This document shows, piece by piece, positions 44,259-53,174 of a stretch of DNA of 64,000 nucleotides. The translations under genes were made by a program, and so were the position numbers. The DNA lies in assembly GCA_900758475.1 (NCBI GenBank), contig CAAERQ010000016.1, positions 1 to 64,000 on the forward strand. The letters run 5' to 3'. This stretch comes from an uncultured Collinsella sp. Lineage in GTDB: Bacteria > Actinomycetota > Coriobacteriia > Coriobacteriales > Coriobacteriaceae. The notes beneath the pieces are model-generated. The model was given only the letters and a program-made list of their open reading frames with translations, was not told where the DNA came from and searched no databases. Numbering within the stretch: the stretch's first letter is position 1; each line of letters opens with the position of its first letter.

Positions 44259-44278
44259 CGACGTACCAAATGATGGGA

Positions 44279-44317
44279 AGCGAGCCGGAGACATGTTGCT
44301 CCGGCTCGCTGTGTTTA
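44279..44317 (+). terminator. Terminator of the YtxH/PRC operon
   Basis: Perfect 12-bp arms (AGCGAGCCGGAG at 44279-44290, CTCCGGCTCGCT at 44299-44310), 8-nt loop, then GTGTTTA. The T run is short. Confidence 0.7.
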
Positions 44318-44330
44318 TGGGGGAGGGCAC

Positions 44331-45737
44331 ATGCGCCAAAACGGATCTAACTTAAACGGGCGCTCGGGTGCGCGTCCGACGGCGCGCCGCGACCTGGGGC
44401 AGCTGCCCAGCGGCCAGCGTCGACGTCGCCGTAAGCCCGGCGCGATGTACCTCAACCATAGCCGTGGGTTTAGCGATCGCAGCGCGCGCATCGGCAACGG
44501 GCGCTCGCCGCGCCGACCGTCCCGCCTGCCCTATGCGCTCATCGCCGTGGGTTGCGCGCTCGTGCTGTTTATCGCTGCCGTCGTGGGCTACGTCAACCGC
44601 AGTGTGGACGTGGAACTCAACGGGCAAAAGACCGCGGTGCGCGTGGGCTCTACGTTGCAGAATCTTATCGACGATCAAAGCCTGACCGAAACGTACGACG
44701 CCGGCGATCTGCTGGCCGTCGACGACAGCGTGCTCAAGCGCCATGGCGGCGAAAAGCTGTCGGTGAAGGTCGACGGCAAACGCGTGAAGCAAGGCAAATG
44801 GGATAGCCGCGAGCTTACGGGTGGCGAGAAGGTGACGGTCAAGGACGGCCGCAACGTGTACGAAAAGCACGAGGTCCAGGCCACGACCATCGAGCCAAAG
44901 CTTAAGGTCGAGGGCACGGGTGCCATTGAGTATGTCAAAACCTGGGGCGTTCAGGGCCGCTCCGAGGTATGGGTCGGCGAGCAGTCGGGCAAGACGCAGG
45001 ACCGCGGCGAGGTCGTGCCCGCCACCGACTGCGTAGTCGAGTGCGCAAGCGTAGCGCCCAAGGGCAACGAAAAGTACGTGGCCCTGACATTTGACGAGGG
45101 TCCGAGCGGCGCGACCAAGCAGATCTTGCAGGTGCTCAAGGAAAAGGGCGTCACGGCGACGTTCTTCCTTTCGGGCGATGCCGCGGAAGCCTCGCCCGCT
45201 ACTGCCAAAGCGATTGTCGATGCCGGGTGCGAGATTGGTTCCAACAGCTACAGCGATGATTCTCTCAAGGGCGAGGATCGCGAGACGGTGCGCAAGCAGA
45301 TCACGAAGGGCACCGAGTCGATTAAGTCGGCGACCGGCGTCGAGACGATGCTGCTGCGTGCCCCCTACGCCGCGTTTGACGAGCAAAACTGGATCGACTC
45401 GATGGACCTGGTATCCGCCGTGGTTTCGTGGAATATCGATTCGGGCGACTGGCTGCTCAACGGCGCTGACGAGCAAGTATCGACCGTGCTCGACTCGATG
45501 ACGCCGGGCAATATCGTGCTGCTTACCGATAGCGATGAGTGCGCCGAGCAGACGCTCGAGGCGCTGCCGCAGATTATCGATGGTCTTGTCGCCGACGGCT
45601 ACAAGATCGTGACGCTCAGCGAGCTGGTCAAGACAGACACGGCATTGAGCAAAAAGCTCACCTCGCTCACCAAGGTTTCCATGCCCAAAAACGCCGTGTT
45701 CCCCCAACTCCCCGAGGACGACGACACCACAGAGTAG
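44331..45737 (+). CDS. NodB-fold polysaccharide deacetylase-like protein with altered metal site
   Basis: 468 residues: an Arg-rich cytoplasmic start, one membrane helix (about 68-88), then a DUF348-like domain (VELNGQKTAVRVGSTLQNLI), and a NodB-homology domain from about 248. The enzyme family needs an Asp-His-His metal triad. Here TFDDGP reads TFDEGP (E256), and the HxxxH motif reads N305-SYS-D309. The RPPYG-like motif is RAPYA. The fold is kept but catalysis by the usual zinc mechanism is unlikely. It is predicted to be anchored outside the membrane and could bind peptidoglycan or another glycan. GGGGGAGG precedes the ATG. A CATTGGGGAC repeat follows the stop. Confidence 0.82.
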   Translation: MRQNGSNLNGRSGARPTARRDLGQLPSGQRRRRRKPGAMYLNHSRGFSDRSARIGNGRSPRRPSRLPYALIAVGCALVLFIAAVVGYVNRSVDVELNGQKTAVRVGSTLQNLIDDQSLTETYDAGDLLAVDDSVLKRHGGEKLSVKVDGKRVKQGKWDSRELTGGEKVTVKDGRNVYEKHEVQATTIEPKLKVEGTGAIEYVKTWGVQGRSEVWVGEQSGKTQDRGEVVPATDCVVECASVAPKGNEKYVALTFDEGPSGATKQILQVLKEKGVTATFFLSGDAAEASPATAKAIVDAGCEIGSNSYSDDSLKGEDRETVRKQITKGTESIKSATGVETMLLRAPYAAFDEQNWIDSMDLVSAVVSWNIDSGDWLLNGADEQVSTVLDSMTPGNIVLLTDSDECAEQTLEALPQIIDGLVADGYKIVTLSELVKTDTALSKKLTSLTKVSMPKNAVFPQLPEDDDTTE

Positions 45738-46111
45738 TCATTGGGGACGTGCTTAAACGACTGGTCGTTTAGGGCGGTCTTAATCGCTTTGTCCCACTGT
45801 GCTCATCCGGCTCTATGTCACGGATACGTCAGCGTTTGGTATGCCTGCAATGTGCAGCGCATAAATTCGGTGCCGCAGCGCGATGCTGATGCTATAGTTA
45901 CTGCGGTTAATGAGGGTCAAGAGAAAGGTTACAGGTGAAATCCAAACCTCGACCATACAGTCGATGACCCCATGCAGGTGCTTTCTGCGCGTGCACGGGG
46001 TGTGAGCGCCGAGCGGCGTGCCGCCCGCGCATGCGTATACATATCTAAAAGTCCACGGATTGCGTGCCGGCATGGTCGCGCGGTCCGCAGGAATAATGAT
46101 GGGGAGCACCA
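45738..46111 (+). other. 374-bp leader region upstream of the metal-transport operon
   Basis: No coding sequence. It starts with a CATTGGGGACGTGCTTAAAC repeat. A TATAGT box at 45893-45898 is the best -10 candidate, without a good -35. It would give a leader of about 200 nt containing the near-perfect stem ACCCCATGCA / TGCACGGGGT at about 45967-46001 and further GC-rich inverted repeats up to 46045. The known M-box signature was not found. Confidence 0.4.
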
Positions 46112-47956
46112 TTGAATTATCTGAGTGAGATGCTCAAATTGCCGGTCTTGGACGTCGACGGCGAAAAGCTCGGCGTGGTTAACGATTTTGGCATTGCAAC
46201 CGGCGAAGTTTTTCCGCACGTGACGTCGCTCGCGTTCCGTGGTCCCGGCAAGACGCCGTTTATGATCAGCTGGCGCAAATGGGTCGACCGTATCGACGAG
46301 ACGGGCGTACACCTTAAGACGTCGGCCACCGAAATCCGTTTTTCGTACTTGCAGCCGACCGAACTCTTGCTTGCCCGCGACGTGCTTAACAAGCAGATTG
46401 TTGACACGCAGGGCATGAAGGTCGTGCGCGTAAACGACATCAAGTTTTCCATGTCGGGCGAAAATCAGCTGCGCCTGCTGGGTGCCGAGGTCGGCGCCCG
46501 CGGTCTGCTGCGCGCGATCAGCCCCACACTTGAGCATGTTGTCGAGGGCTTTATGAAGCATCTGGGCAAGCCGCTCAGCGAGGACATTATCGCCTGGTCT
46601 TACATGGACCTGCTCGATCGCTCGACTAAGAACATCCAGCTCTCGGTGTCGCACAAGACGCTTGGCGAGCTGCATCCTGCCGACATTGCCGACATTATCG
46701 AGCAGCTCGACCCGCGCCTGCGTGCGCAGGTGTTCGCGCAGCTCGACACCGCCCAGGCCGCCGAGGCCATCTCGGAGTTCGATGACGACGAGCTCATGAC
46801 CGAGATGCTCGAGGGCCTGTCCGATACCGACGCATCGTCGATGCTGGCCATGATGGACCCGGACGACGCTGCCGACCTGATCGACGAGCTCGATTATGAG
46901 AAGGCCGAGAAGCTCCTGCGCCTGATGGGCGTCAAGGAGGAGAAGGCGATTCGTAACCTGCTGGGCTATGAGGACAACACCGCCGGCCGTATCATGACCT
47001 CGGAGTTTGTCTCGCTGCCCGCCACGGCGACGGTCGGCGATGCCATCGAGGCGATTCGCAAACTCGACGAGGACTTTGAGAGCGTCTATTACGTCTATAC
47101 CGAGGATCCGAGCGGCATGCTCACCGGCGTGCTTTCGCTGCGTACGCTGATCGTGGCCGATCGCGACGCCACGCTGGGCCAGCTCGCCTATCGCGACCTG
47201 GTCTATGTGTCGCCCGACGAGGACCAGGAAGACGTGACGGACGAGATGACCAAGTACGACCTGGTTGCCATCCCTGTCTGCGACGAGAACCGTCATATCC
47301 TGGGTATCGTGACCTTCGACGACGCCATGGACGTTATCGCCGAGGAGCATCAGGAGGACCTGCAGATCGCTGGTGTCGGCTCGGGCGATAGCGCGTCGGA
47401 CGACTCGACGAACGTGCTCAGCTGGTTCGTGCATCGTCAGTACTGGGTCGTCGTGTGGGGCATCGCCTCGTGCATTATGGCGACGGTGTTGGGGACGGCG
47501 CTGGGCTCCGCGCATCTGGTGGTGTTCCCCATGTGCGCCATGCCGCTCGTGCTGCTTGCTGCCTCGCGCATGGTGTCGTTCGTCAAGAACTACTTCTTGG
47601 AGTACGACGGTCACGACGACGAGCCCAAACCGTACCTGGGATTCTTCTTCCAGAGCACGGGCATGGGCCTGATCCTGTCGCTCGTGACCTACCTGTGCGC
47701 CCAACTGGTGCGCACCGCCGCATTCCCCGACGCGCCCATGTTTGAAGAGCAGCTCTTTACCGGCTGCTTTAACATCGCGGCCATCATCTGCCTGGTGGGC
47801 AACATGAGCGCCGTGATTTACCTGATGGTGCTGTTCTGGCGCGATGAGCACGACCTCAATACGTCGGGTACCGCCATGAACGTCATCGCCGTCATGATCT
47901 CGTGTGTGGCGTACTGCGCTGCTGCGGTGCTGCTCACCATGTCGGTCATGGGGTAG
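46112..47956 (+). CDS. MgtE_N/CBS protein with PRC-like N-terminus and unusual membrane domain
   Basis: 614 residues from a TTG at 46112 with a strong GGGGAG site; an in-frame stop lies just upstream, so TTG is the only good start. Residues 1-100 look like a PRC barrel (GEKLGVVNDFGI). About 185-290 is an MgtE_N superhelix (HPADIADIIEQLDPRLRAQVF...MMDPDDAADLIDEL), and about 295-420 a CBS pair (AGRIMTSEFVSLPATATV; IPVCDENRHILGIVTFDDAMDVI). The C-terminal five-helix domain lacks the GNxGxQ ion-pore signature of MgtE. It may be a Mg2+-sensing regulator or a diverged transporter. It is followed after 8 bp by the NRAMP-like gene. Confidence 0.82.
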   Translation: MNYLSEMLKLPVLDVDGEKLGVVNDFGIATGEVFPHVTSLAFRGPGKTPFMISWRKWVDRIDETGVHLKTSATEIRFSYLQPTELLLARDVLNKQIVDTQGMKVVRVNDIKFSMSGENQLRLLGAEVGARGLLRAISPTLEHVVEGFMKHLGKPLSEDIIAWSYMDLLDRSTKNIQLSVSHKTLGELHPADIADIIEQLDPRLRAQVFAQLDTAQAAEAISEFDDDELMTEMLEGLSDTDASSMLAMMDPDDAADLIDELDYEKAEKLLRLMGVKEEKAIRNLLGYEDNTAGRIMTSEFVSLPATATVGDAIEAIRKLDEDFESVYYVYTEDPSGMLTGVLSLRTLIVADRDATLGQLAYRDLVYVSPDEDQEDVTDEMTKYDLVAIPVCDENRHILGIVTFDDAMDVIAEEHQEDLQIAGVGSGDSASDDSTNVLSWFVHRQYWVVVWGIASCIMATVLGTALGSAHLVVFPMCAMPLVLLAASRMVSFVKNYFLEYDGHDDEPKPYLGFFFQSTGMGLILSLVTYLCAQLVRTAAFPDAPMFEEQLFTGCFNIAAIICLVGNMSAVIYLMVLFWRDEHDLNTSGTAMNVIAVMISCVAYCAAAVLLTMSVMG

Positions 47957-47964
47957 GTGGTCGC

Positions 47965-49227
47965 GTGCAAAATACGAAGCAAAAGCCGAGCACCAAGCAA
48001 AAGCTGACCATCGCGGCTATCTTTGGCGCCATGGGCCCCGGTCTTCTGGCGGCGCTTTCGGGCAATGACGCCGGCGGCATCGCCACGTATTCCAGCGCGG
48101 GCGCCAGCTATGGCTACAAGATGCTCTGGATGCTTCCCGTCATGACCGTGCTGCTTATCGTGACGCAGGAGACCGCGGCGCGCTGCGGATGCGTCACGGG
48201 TAAGGGCCTGGCGTCGCTCATTCGCGAGCGCTTTGGCGTGCGCAAGAGCGTGCTGGCCATGGCGGCACTGTTGATCGCCAACACGGCGGTGACCATCTCG
48301 GAGTTCGCGGGTATCGCGAGCGGCCTTGCTCTGTTTGGCGTTCCGGCGAGCATCTCGGTGCCGCTCGTGGCGCTGCTGGTGTGGATGCTTACCATGTCGG
48401 GCAGTTTCCAGCGCATCGAGAAGATTCTGCTGCTGGTAAGCTGCGTGTTCGTGACCTACATCGTCGCCGCGTTTATGGCCGGCCCCAACTGGGGCGAGGT
48501 CGCGGTCGACTTGGTCGTCCCCAATATTCAAAACGACCCCAGCTACGTGTCGCTCGTGGTCGCAACGATCGGTACCACCATCGCACCGTGGATGATCTTC
48601 TTGGCTCAGAACAACGTGGTCGATAAGAATGCGGGCGAGGACGACATCGTGCTGCAGCGTATTGATACCGTGAGCGGTTCGATCGCTGCTGATATCATTG
48701 CGGGCTTTATTATCATCACGACCGGTACGGTGCTGTTCCCGGCGGGTATTCAGATTAGCGATGCCGCCGATGCCGCCCGCGCGCTGGAGCCCATCGCGGG
48801 CCAGTGGTCCACGGTGCTGTTTGCCTCGGGCCTGGTCGCGGCGAGCTTCTTGGCTGCCTGCGTGCTGCCGGGCGTTACGTCGAGTGCCATCTGCGAGGCT
48901 TTTGGTTGGGAGCGCGGCGCCGATCGCAGCTGGGACGAGGCTCCGGTTTACCGCGGCATCATTACGGCCATCATCGGCATTTCTGCCGTGTTGGTGCTCA
49001 TGCCTGGCGTCGATTTGTTCCAGATTATGATGACCTCGCAGGTCATCAACGGCGTGCTGCTGCCCGTAGTCTTGGTATTCCAGGTGGTTATTGCGGCGGA
49101 TCGCCACATTATGGGCGCCAACCGCAACGGCCGCGTATGGAACGTGCTCACTTGGGCGACTATCGGCGTGATTACGGTGCTGACGGTCGTCATGTTTGTG
49201 CTGCAAGCGATGGGCTACAGCGCTTAA
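47965..49227 (+). CDS. NRAMP-related divalent metal transporter, probably Mg2+-type (NRMT)
   Basis: 420 residues from a GTG at 47965 (GGTGG site). About eleven membrane helices in the NRAMP/SLC11 order. The first-helix motif DPGN of Mn/Fe transporters reads D35-AGG, and the helix-6 metal site MPH reads A207-PW. The methionine that excludes Mg2+ and Ca2+ and the asparagine ligand are therefore both gone. This pattern fits the NRAMP-related magnesium transporter clade described from Eggerthella lenta, also a coriobacterium. Its operon partner is an MgtE-like protein, which supports Mg2+ as substrate. A strong terminator follows. Confidence 0.85.
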   Translation: MQNTKQKPSTKQKLTIAAIFGAMGPGLLAALSGNDAGGIATYSSAGASYGYKMLWMLPVMTVLLIVTQETAARCGCVTGKGLASLIRERFGVRKSVLAMAALLIANTAVTISEFAGIASGLALFGVPASISVPLVALLVWMLTMSGSFQRIEKILLLVSCVFVTYIVAAFMAGPNWGEVAVDLVVPNIQNDPSYVSLVVATIGTTIAPWMIFLAQNNVVDKNAGEDDIVLQRIDTVSGSIAADIIAGFIIITTGTVLFPAGIQISDAADAARALEPIAGQWSTVLFASGLVAASFLAACVLPGVTSSAICEAFGWERGADRSWDEAPVYRGIITAIIGISAVLVLMPGVDLFQIMMTSQVINGVLLPVVLVFQVVIAADRHIMGANRNGRVWNVLTWATIGVITVLTVVMFVLQAMGYSA

Positions 49228-49245
49228 CGCCCACTTTTGCTTCCG

Positions 49246-49280
49246 AACAGGCCGCAGCGATGGGCTGCGGCCTGTTTTTC
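49246..49280 (+). terminator. Rho-independent terminator of the metal-transport operon
   Basis: Perfect 12-bp arms (AACAGGCCGCAG at 49246-49257, CTGCGGCCTGTT at 49265-49276) running into TTTTT. Confidence 0.92.
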
Positions 49281-49310
49281 GTTTGCTATAGGGCGTTAGT
49301 TATATGGCGG

Positions 49311-49538
49311 TGGGCAAAAAATGCCAAATATGAGTACTGTTGCTAAGTGAACAGCATTTACATCCAAAAAGATAATGAACAGAACCTATAGTATGTTCAT
49401 TAAAATTGGCTCCAATATGCCTTAAACCAGTCAGGTTGGCTGCTCTAGGGGGCTGTAGGGGTCGCCCGAACGTCATTTTGGGTGGTTTTGCCTGCTACTA
49501 AAATGGTAACAGTACTCATATTTGCCCTTTTTTGCCCA
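49311..49538. repeat. Palindromic intergenic element, type D
   Basis: A 228-bp AT-rich element with 34-bp imperfect inverted ends (49311-49344 and 49505-49538; outer end TGGGCAAAAAA, inner part AAATATGAGTACTGTT). The interior holds a smaller palindrome (GAACA...TGTTC around 49379-49400). It has no coding capacity and is strikingly AT-rich compared with its neighbours, suggesting a MITE-like or acquired element. Confidence 0.85.
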
Positions 49539-49542
49539 CAGA

Positions 49543-49771
49543 CCTTTGAGGTCGCGGCGAAAAGGGCTTGTTTTGATTGTTTGGGGCAGGCGCGAGGCAC
49601 GGAAACGATGTCTGGAGGGGCGGAGCGGCTTGGAATTCAACCGTAGAGGTCTTCATTGGTTGCGCCAGGAGTGCTTCCAGGTGCTGGTACAAAGGGAGCA
49701 TCCCTAACTGCCGCAGGGGGCGTCGGCCACGGCCGACGCCCCCTGCGGGTGTAAGCAGATTTGGCTGCGCG
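49543..49771 (-). terminator. Intergenic segment with a 17-bp hairpin behind the O-acetyltransferase gene
   Basis: Perfect 17-bp GC-rich arms at 49711-49727 and 49732-49748 with a CACG loop, just past the minus-strand acetyltransferase stop. There is no T run on either strand, so the role as terminator is inferred from position. The rest of the segment holds no gene. Confidence 0.6.
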
Positions 49772-51988
49772 TTACTTGTCGTCACCGAGCTTGTGTGGCT
49801 TGTAGGCGAGGGCATTGACGAGTGCGTCGGCGGCGGACTTGACGGCTGCCGGTTGCGGATCGTTGACGTGGTCCTCGGGGTGCACGGGCAGGTCTTTCTT
49901 GACCGCATCGTGGATCAGGTTGAGGAATTCGGTCACGCCGGTAGTCGACAGGTGCGTGCCGTCGCCATCGAACAGGTCGTTGCGGTTGGTGCTGTACCCG
50001 TACCAGTCGATAACGCGTACATTCTTGTAGCGCGTGGCGGCGTTGGCGATGGCCTGGTTCGTGGACCCGACCCACGGCTGCGGGCTACGCGTGTTTACAA
50101 ACACGACAATACGCTGCTCGCCGGCGTCGGCCATGATCGCGTCGACCTGGGCGTCCGTTACCAAACCGTTGGTGCCCAGGGCAAAGACCACGATCTTGCC
50201 GGCAAGGTTCTGCTGGATATAGCCCTCAAATGTCGCGCGGCCCGCATCAAACTGGCGGCCCTTTTCGGCATCGATATGGCTGTGCGGGAACACGCCGTCA
50301 AAGGAATCAACGGCGCGCAGCGACACGGAGTCGCCGATCATCAACAGGTCGTAGGAGCCATCGGGGAAGCCGTCGTTGTTCCTGTCGGTGTCGTCGGCCG
50401 CCTGCTGGTCGGTGGGCGCGGTGTTTTTGGCTTCCTTGTTCAGAACCTCGGCGCCCTCGCCGCTCAGCGCAGACGTCTCGGGCACAAAGACCAGGCCGCC
50501 CAGTGCAACGACCAACACGACAGCGCAGGCTGCGCAGGCAGGGACGTGCGCGCGTGCCCAGTTGGCGGGCGTGGTGGTGCCATCGCGGAACTCGGCGACG
50601 GTGCGGCCGAAGGCGCCCTTCCTAAACGGCGTTTCGATAAAGCGATAGGAGCACTCGGCTACGGCGACCACCACAAGTACCTGCAAGATGTACTGCCACC
50701 AGGGCGTATCGTTGATGTTAGCGACCGGGTTCATGAGCAACAGCAGCGGATAGTGCCACAGGTAGATGCTGTACGAGCGTTTGCCAATCCACACGAGCGG
50801 CTCGGCGGACAGCGCACGGGCAACCATTCCCTGGGGCTGCACGCAGGCCGCGATGACCATGAGCGTGAGGATGGAGCATAAAAGCGTGCCGCCGCGATAC
50901 TGGAACGCGGTGTAGCCGTTGGTGAGCGCGACCATGGCGGCAAGGCCAACCAGGCCCACGACGCCCAACACATCGATGGATGCGGGCGAGGACCAAAAGC
51001 GCACGAGGGCGCTCGGCTGTGCCGGGGCGGTCTCGGCTGATTCGTCGGCCTTCTCGCCAGACTTGCCCTCGGCGTTCTTGCCGTGCTTGGCGGCGCCAGC
51101 CAGGCGATTGAGTCCCAAACGATGAGCAAGACGCACCGGCGCCAGGTCGCGATCGGGGATAAAGGCCATCCAGGCACCCAGCAGCAGCGAGAACACGCGG
51201 GTGTCGGTGCCGTAGTACACGCGGCTGGGATCGGCGGCAGGGTTGTAAAGCACCATCATGGCGAGGGCAGATACCGCGGCAAGGCCCAGAACCACGCGGC
51301 GCGTGTTGGGCTTGCTCACATGCATGGATACCATGGCAAACAGCAGTGGCGGCCAAATCAGGTAGAATTGCTCCTCGATGGCAAGCGACCAAAAGTGCGT
51401 GAGCGGCGAGGGGTCGCCCAGAGCATTGAAGTACGAGACGTTTTGGGCAATCTGCCACCAGTTGTTGAAGAACAGCAGCGACGGCAGGATGTCGGGGCGC
51501 ATCTTGGTGAGCATCACGTGGTTAAAGATAGTGCACAGCGCGCAGGTCACGAACACTACCGTTACCACGGCAGGGACCAGGCGACGGATGCGGCGAGTCC
51601 AGAAACTCTTAAGGTCGATGCGACCGGTCTTAGCGACTTCGTTGAGCAGCAAGCGCGTGATCAGATAGCCCGAAAGCACAAAGAAGATCGTGACGCCGAG
51701 CAGGCCGCCCTGAGCCCACGTGAGGTTGAGGTGATAGAGCACCACCGCGACGACGGCAAGCGTGCGCAGGCCGTCGAGCGCAGGAATGTAGCGGGACTTG
51801 GGACGAGCGGGCGCCTGTTCTTTTGCGGCGCTGTTGGTGTGGGCGCCCTTGTTGGTGGGCGTTCGATGCGGGCTTGGGCCGCGTCGCGACTCGCCGGTGC
51901 GGCGTTCGGCGCGCGGGCGTTCGTGCGGCGCCTGGTTATCGGGCGCGCGGCGCGGGCCGCGTGGGCTCGATTGTGGGAATTGCTCCAT
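49772..51988 (-). CDS. OatA-like cell-surface O-acyltransferase (acyltransferase-3 plus SGNH domain)
   Basis: 738 residues. A Pro/Arg-rich cytoplasmic start (1-60); an acyltransferase-3 membrane domain with about ten to eleven helices (about 68-490; YIPALDGLRTLAVVAVVLYH, FFVLSGYLIT, THFWSLAIEEQFYLIWP are family motifs); a linker; and an extracytoplasmic SGNH hydrolase-like domain (about 550-720) with GDS in LMIGDSVSLRA, a GTNG block and D-x-x-H in DGDGTHLST. This is the layout of peptidoglycan O-acetyltransferase OatA and of O-antigen acetylases. It is likely to acetylate peptidoglycan or a surface glycan and affect lysozyme resistance. It is a single gene, divergent from the ribokinase gene. 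Confidence 0.92.
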   Translation of the reverse strand: MEQFPQSSPRGPRRAPDNQAPHERPRAERRTGESRRGPSPHRTPTNKGAHTNSAAKEQAPARPKSRYIPALDGLRTLAVVAVVLYHLNLTWAQGGLLGVTIFFVLSGYLITRLLLNEVAKTGRIDLKSFWTRRIRRLVPAVVTVVFVTCALCTIFNHVMLTKMRPDILPSLLFFNNWWQIAQNVSYFNALGDPSPLTHFWSLAIEEQFYLIWPPLLFAMVSMHVSKPNTRRVVLGLAAVSALAMMVLYNPAADPSRVYYGTDTRVFSLLLGAWMAFIPDRDLAPVRLAHRLGLNRLAGAAKHGKNAEGKSGEKADESAETAPAQPSALVRFWSSPASIDVLGVVGLVGLAAMVALTNGYTAFQYRGGTLLCSILTLMVIAACVQPQGMVARALSAEPLVWIGKRSYSIYLWHYPLLLLMNPVANINDTPWWQYILQVLVVVAVAECSYRFIETPFRKGAFGRTVAEFRDGTTTPANWARAHVPACAACAVVLVVALGGLVFVPETSALSGEGAEVLNKEAKNTAPTDQQAADDTDRNNDGFPDGSYDLLMIGDSVSLRAVDSFDGVFPHSHIDAEKGRQFDAGRATFEGYIQQNLAGKIVVFALGTNGLVTDAQVDAIMADAGEQRIVVFVNTRSPQPWVGSTNQAIANAATRYKNVRVIDWYGYSTNRNDLFDGDGTHLSTTGVTEFLNLIHDAVKKDLPVHPEDHVNDPQPAAVKSAADALVNALAYKPHKLGDDK

Positions 51989-52082
51989 AAAACATCATCC
52001 AATGACGAGAATAATCAGCACATATTCATTGTAGCTGCCTGTTCCTGTGAATGCTTGCTGCTGGCGCAACCTCAAGGGCGCG

Positions 52083-52111
52083 TTCACATCAAAGTGAACT
52101 AAAGTTATAGA
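52083..52111 (+). promoter_or_regulatory. Promoter with overlapping operator-like palindrome for the nucleoside operon
   Basis: TTCACA at 52083-52088 and TATAGA at 52106-52111 with 17-bp spacing. A palindrome GTTCAC-ATCAAA-GTGAAC (52082-52099) overlaps the -35 box, a good position for a repressor site. Confidence 0.6.
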
Positions 52112-52174
52112 GGTGCGAGGGCGCACGATCGACGGCCGACGGTGGGCATAAGGCCCGCGGATGAGGAGGTTTCC

Positions 52175-53170
52175 ATGGCAGATCGCGGCATCGTTGCGGT
52201 GTTCGGCAGCATGAACATGGACCTTTCGGTGGCGTGCGAGCGCATGCCACGCGCGGGCGAGACCGTTGGTGGCAGCGGTTTTATCACCAACGCCGGTGGC
52301 AAGGGCGCTAACCAGGCCGTCGCCGCCGCGCGCATGGGTGCGCGCACGTGCATGATTGGCGCGGTCGGGCGCGATGCGTTTGGCGATGCGCTCGTGGCGG
52401 GGCTTCAGGATGCCGGCGTGGACGTTGAGTTCGTGGCGCGTCGCGATGACGTGGAGACCGGTACCGCGACTATCATTCGCTGCGAGAGCGACAACCGCAT
52501 CGTGCTGTCGCCGGGCGCCAACCACGCGCTTACGGGTGAGGATGTGGCCTGCGCGCTGAGACGTCTGGTGGCCGATGAGCTCGACGGCGACGCCAACGAG
52601 ATCGCCCCGGCTGCCGGAAGCGTCTTTATCGCCCAGGGCGAATGTGATCTTGCAGCGACTGCCGAGGCGCTTGTTTGCGCTCACGAGCTGGGATTCTATA
52701 CGGTCTTTAATCCAGCGCCTGCCTGCGAGTTGCCTGCGGAGGTCTGGCCTGCGGTCGACCTGGTTTGCCCCAACGAGACAGAGTGCCAGGTGCTGACGGG
52801 CATCTTGCCCGCGGATGATGCGAGCTACGTCGCGGCGCTCAATGCCCTGCTCGCCAAGGGTGCCGGAGCTGCGGTCATCACACTGGGCGGCGCCGGCTCG
52901 GTTACGCTCGGCGATGACGGCGAGCTGCTACGCATGCCGGCACTTTCGAACACGGTAGTCGATACCACGGCCGCCGGCGATACGTTTATCGGCGCGTTGG
53001 CGGCGGCTCGTCTAGAGGGCTTGCCGCTCTTTGAGTGCATGGCGGCGGGTGCACGCTCCTCGGCGGTGACGGTGTCGCGCTTGGGCGCGCAACAGTCGAT
53101 TCCCACGCGCGCCGAAGTTGAGCGCGTGTTTGATTTAGACGATTTAGTACAAGACGGAGAAGCGGAGTAG
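52175..53170 (+). CDS. rbsK: Ribokinase (PfkB family)
   Basis: 331 residues from the ATG at 52175 with a perfect GAGGAGG site. PfkB motifs: GSMNMDLSV start, GGKGANQAVAAARMG at about 39-53, and the C-terminal DTTAAGDTFIGALA box with the catalytic Asp. The classical ribokinase signature reads DTTAAGD rather than DTTGAGD. It phosphorylates ribose, presumably that released by the nucleoside hydrolase encoded 4 bp downstream, feeding ribose 5-phosphate to central metabolism. A related nucleoside kinase role is possible. Confidence 0.87.
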   Translation: MADRGIVAVFGSMNMDLSVACERMPRAGETVGGSGFITNAGGKGANQAVAAARMGARTCMIGAVGRDAFGDALVAGLQDAGVDVEFVARRDDVETGTATIIRCESDNRIVLSPGANHALTGEDVACALRRLVADELDGDANEIAPAAGSVFIAQGECDLAATAEALVCAHELGFYTVFNPAPACELPAEVWPAVDLVCPNETECQVLTGILPADDASYVAALNALLAKGAGAAVITLGGAGSVTLGDDGELLRMPALSNTVVDTTAAGDTFIGALAAARLEGLPLFECMAAGARSSAVTVSRLGAQQSIPTRAEVERVFDLDDLVQDGEAE

Positions 53171-53174
53171 AACA

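Noticed and set aside
45938..46100. M-box (ykoK) magnesium riboswitch
   Set aside because: The conserved AGGTGAGGCTCC-like core is not present; only generic hairpins are seen.
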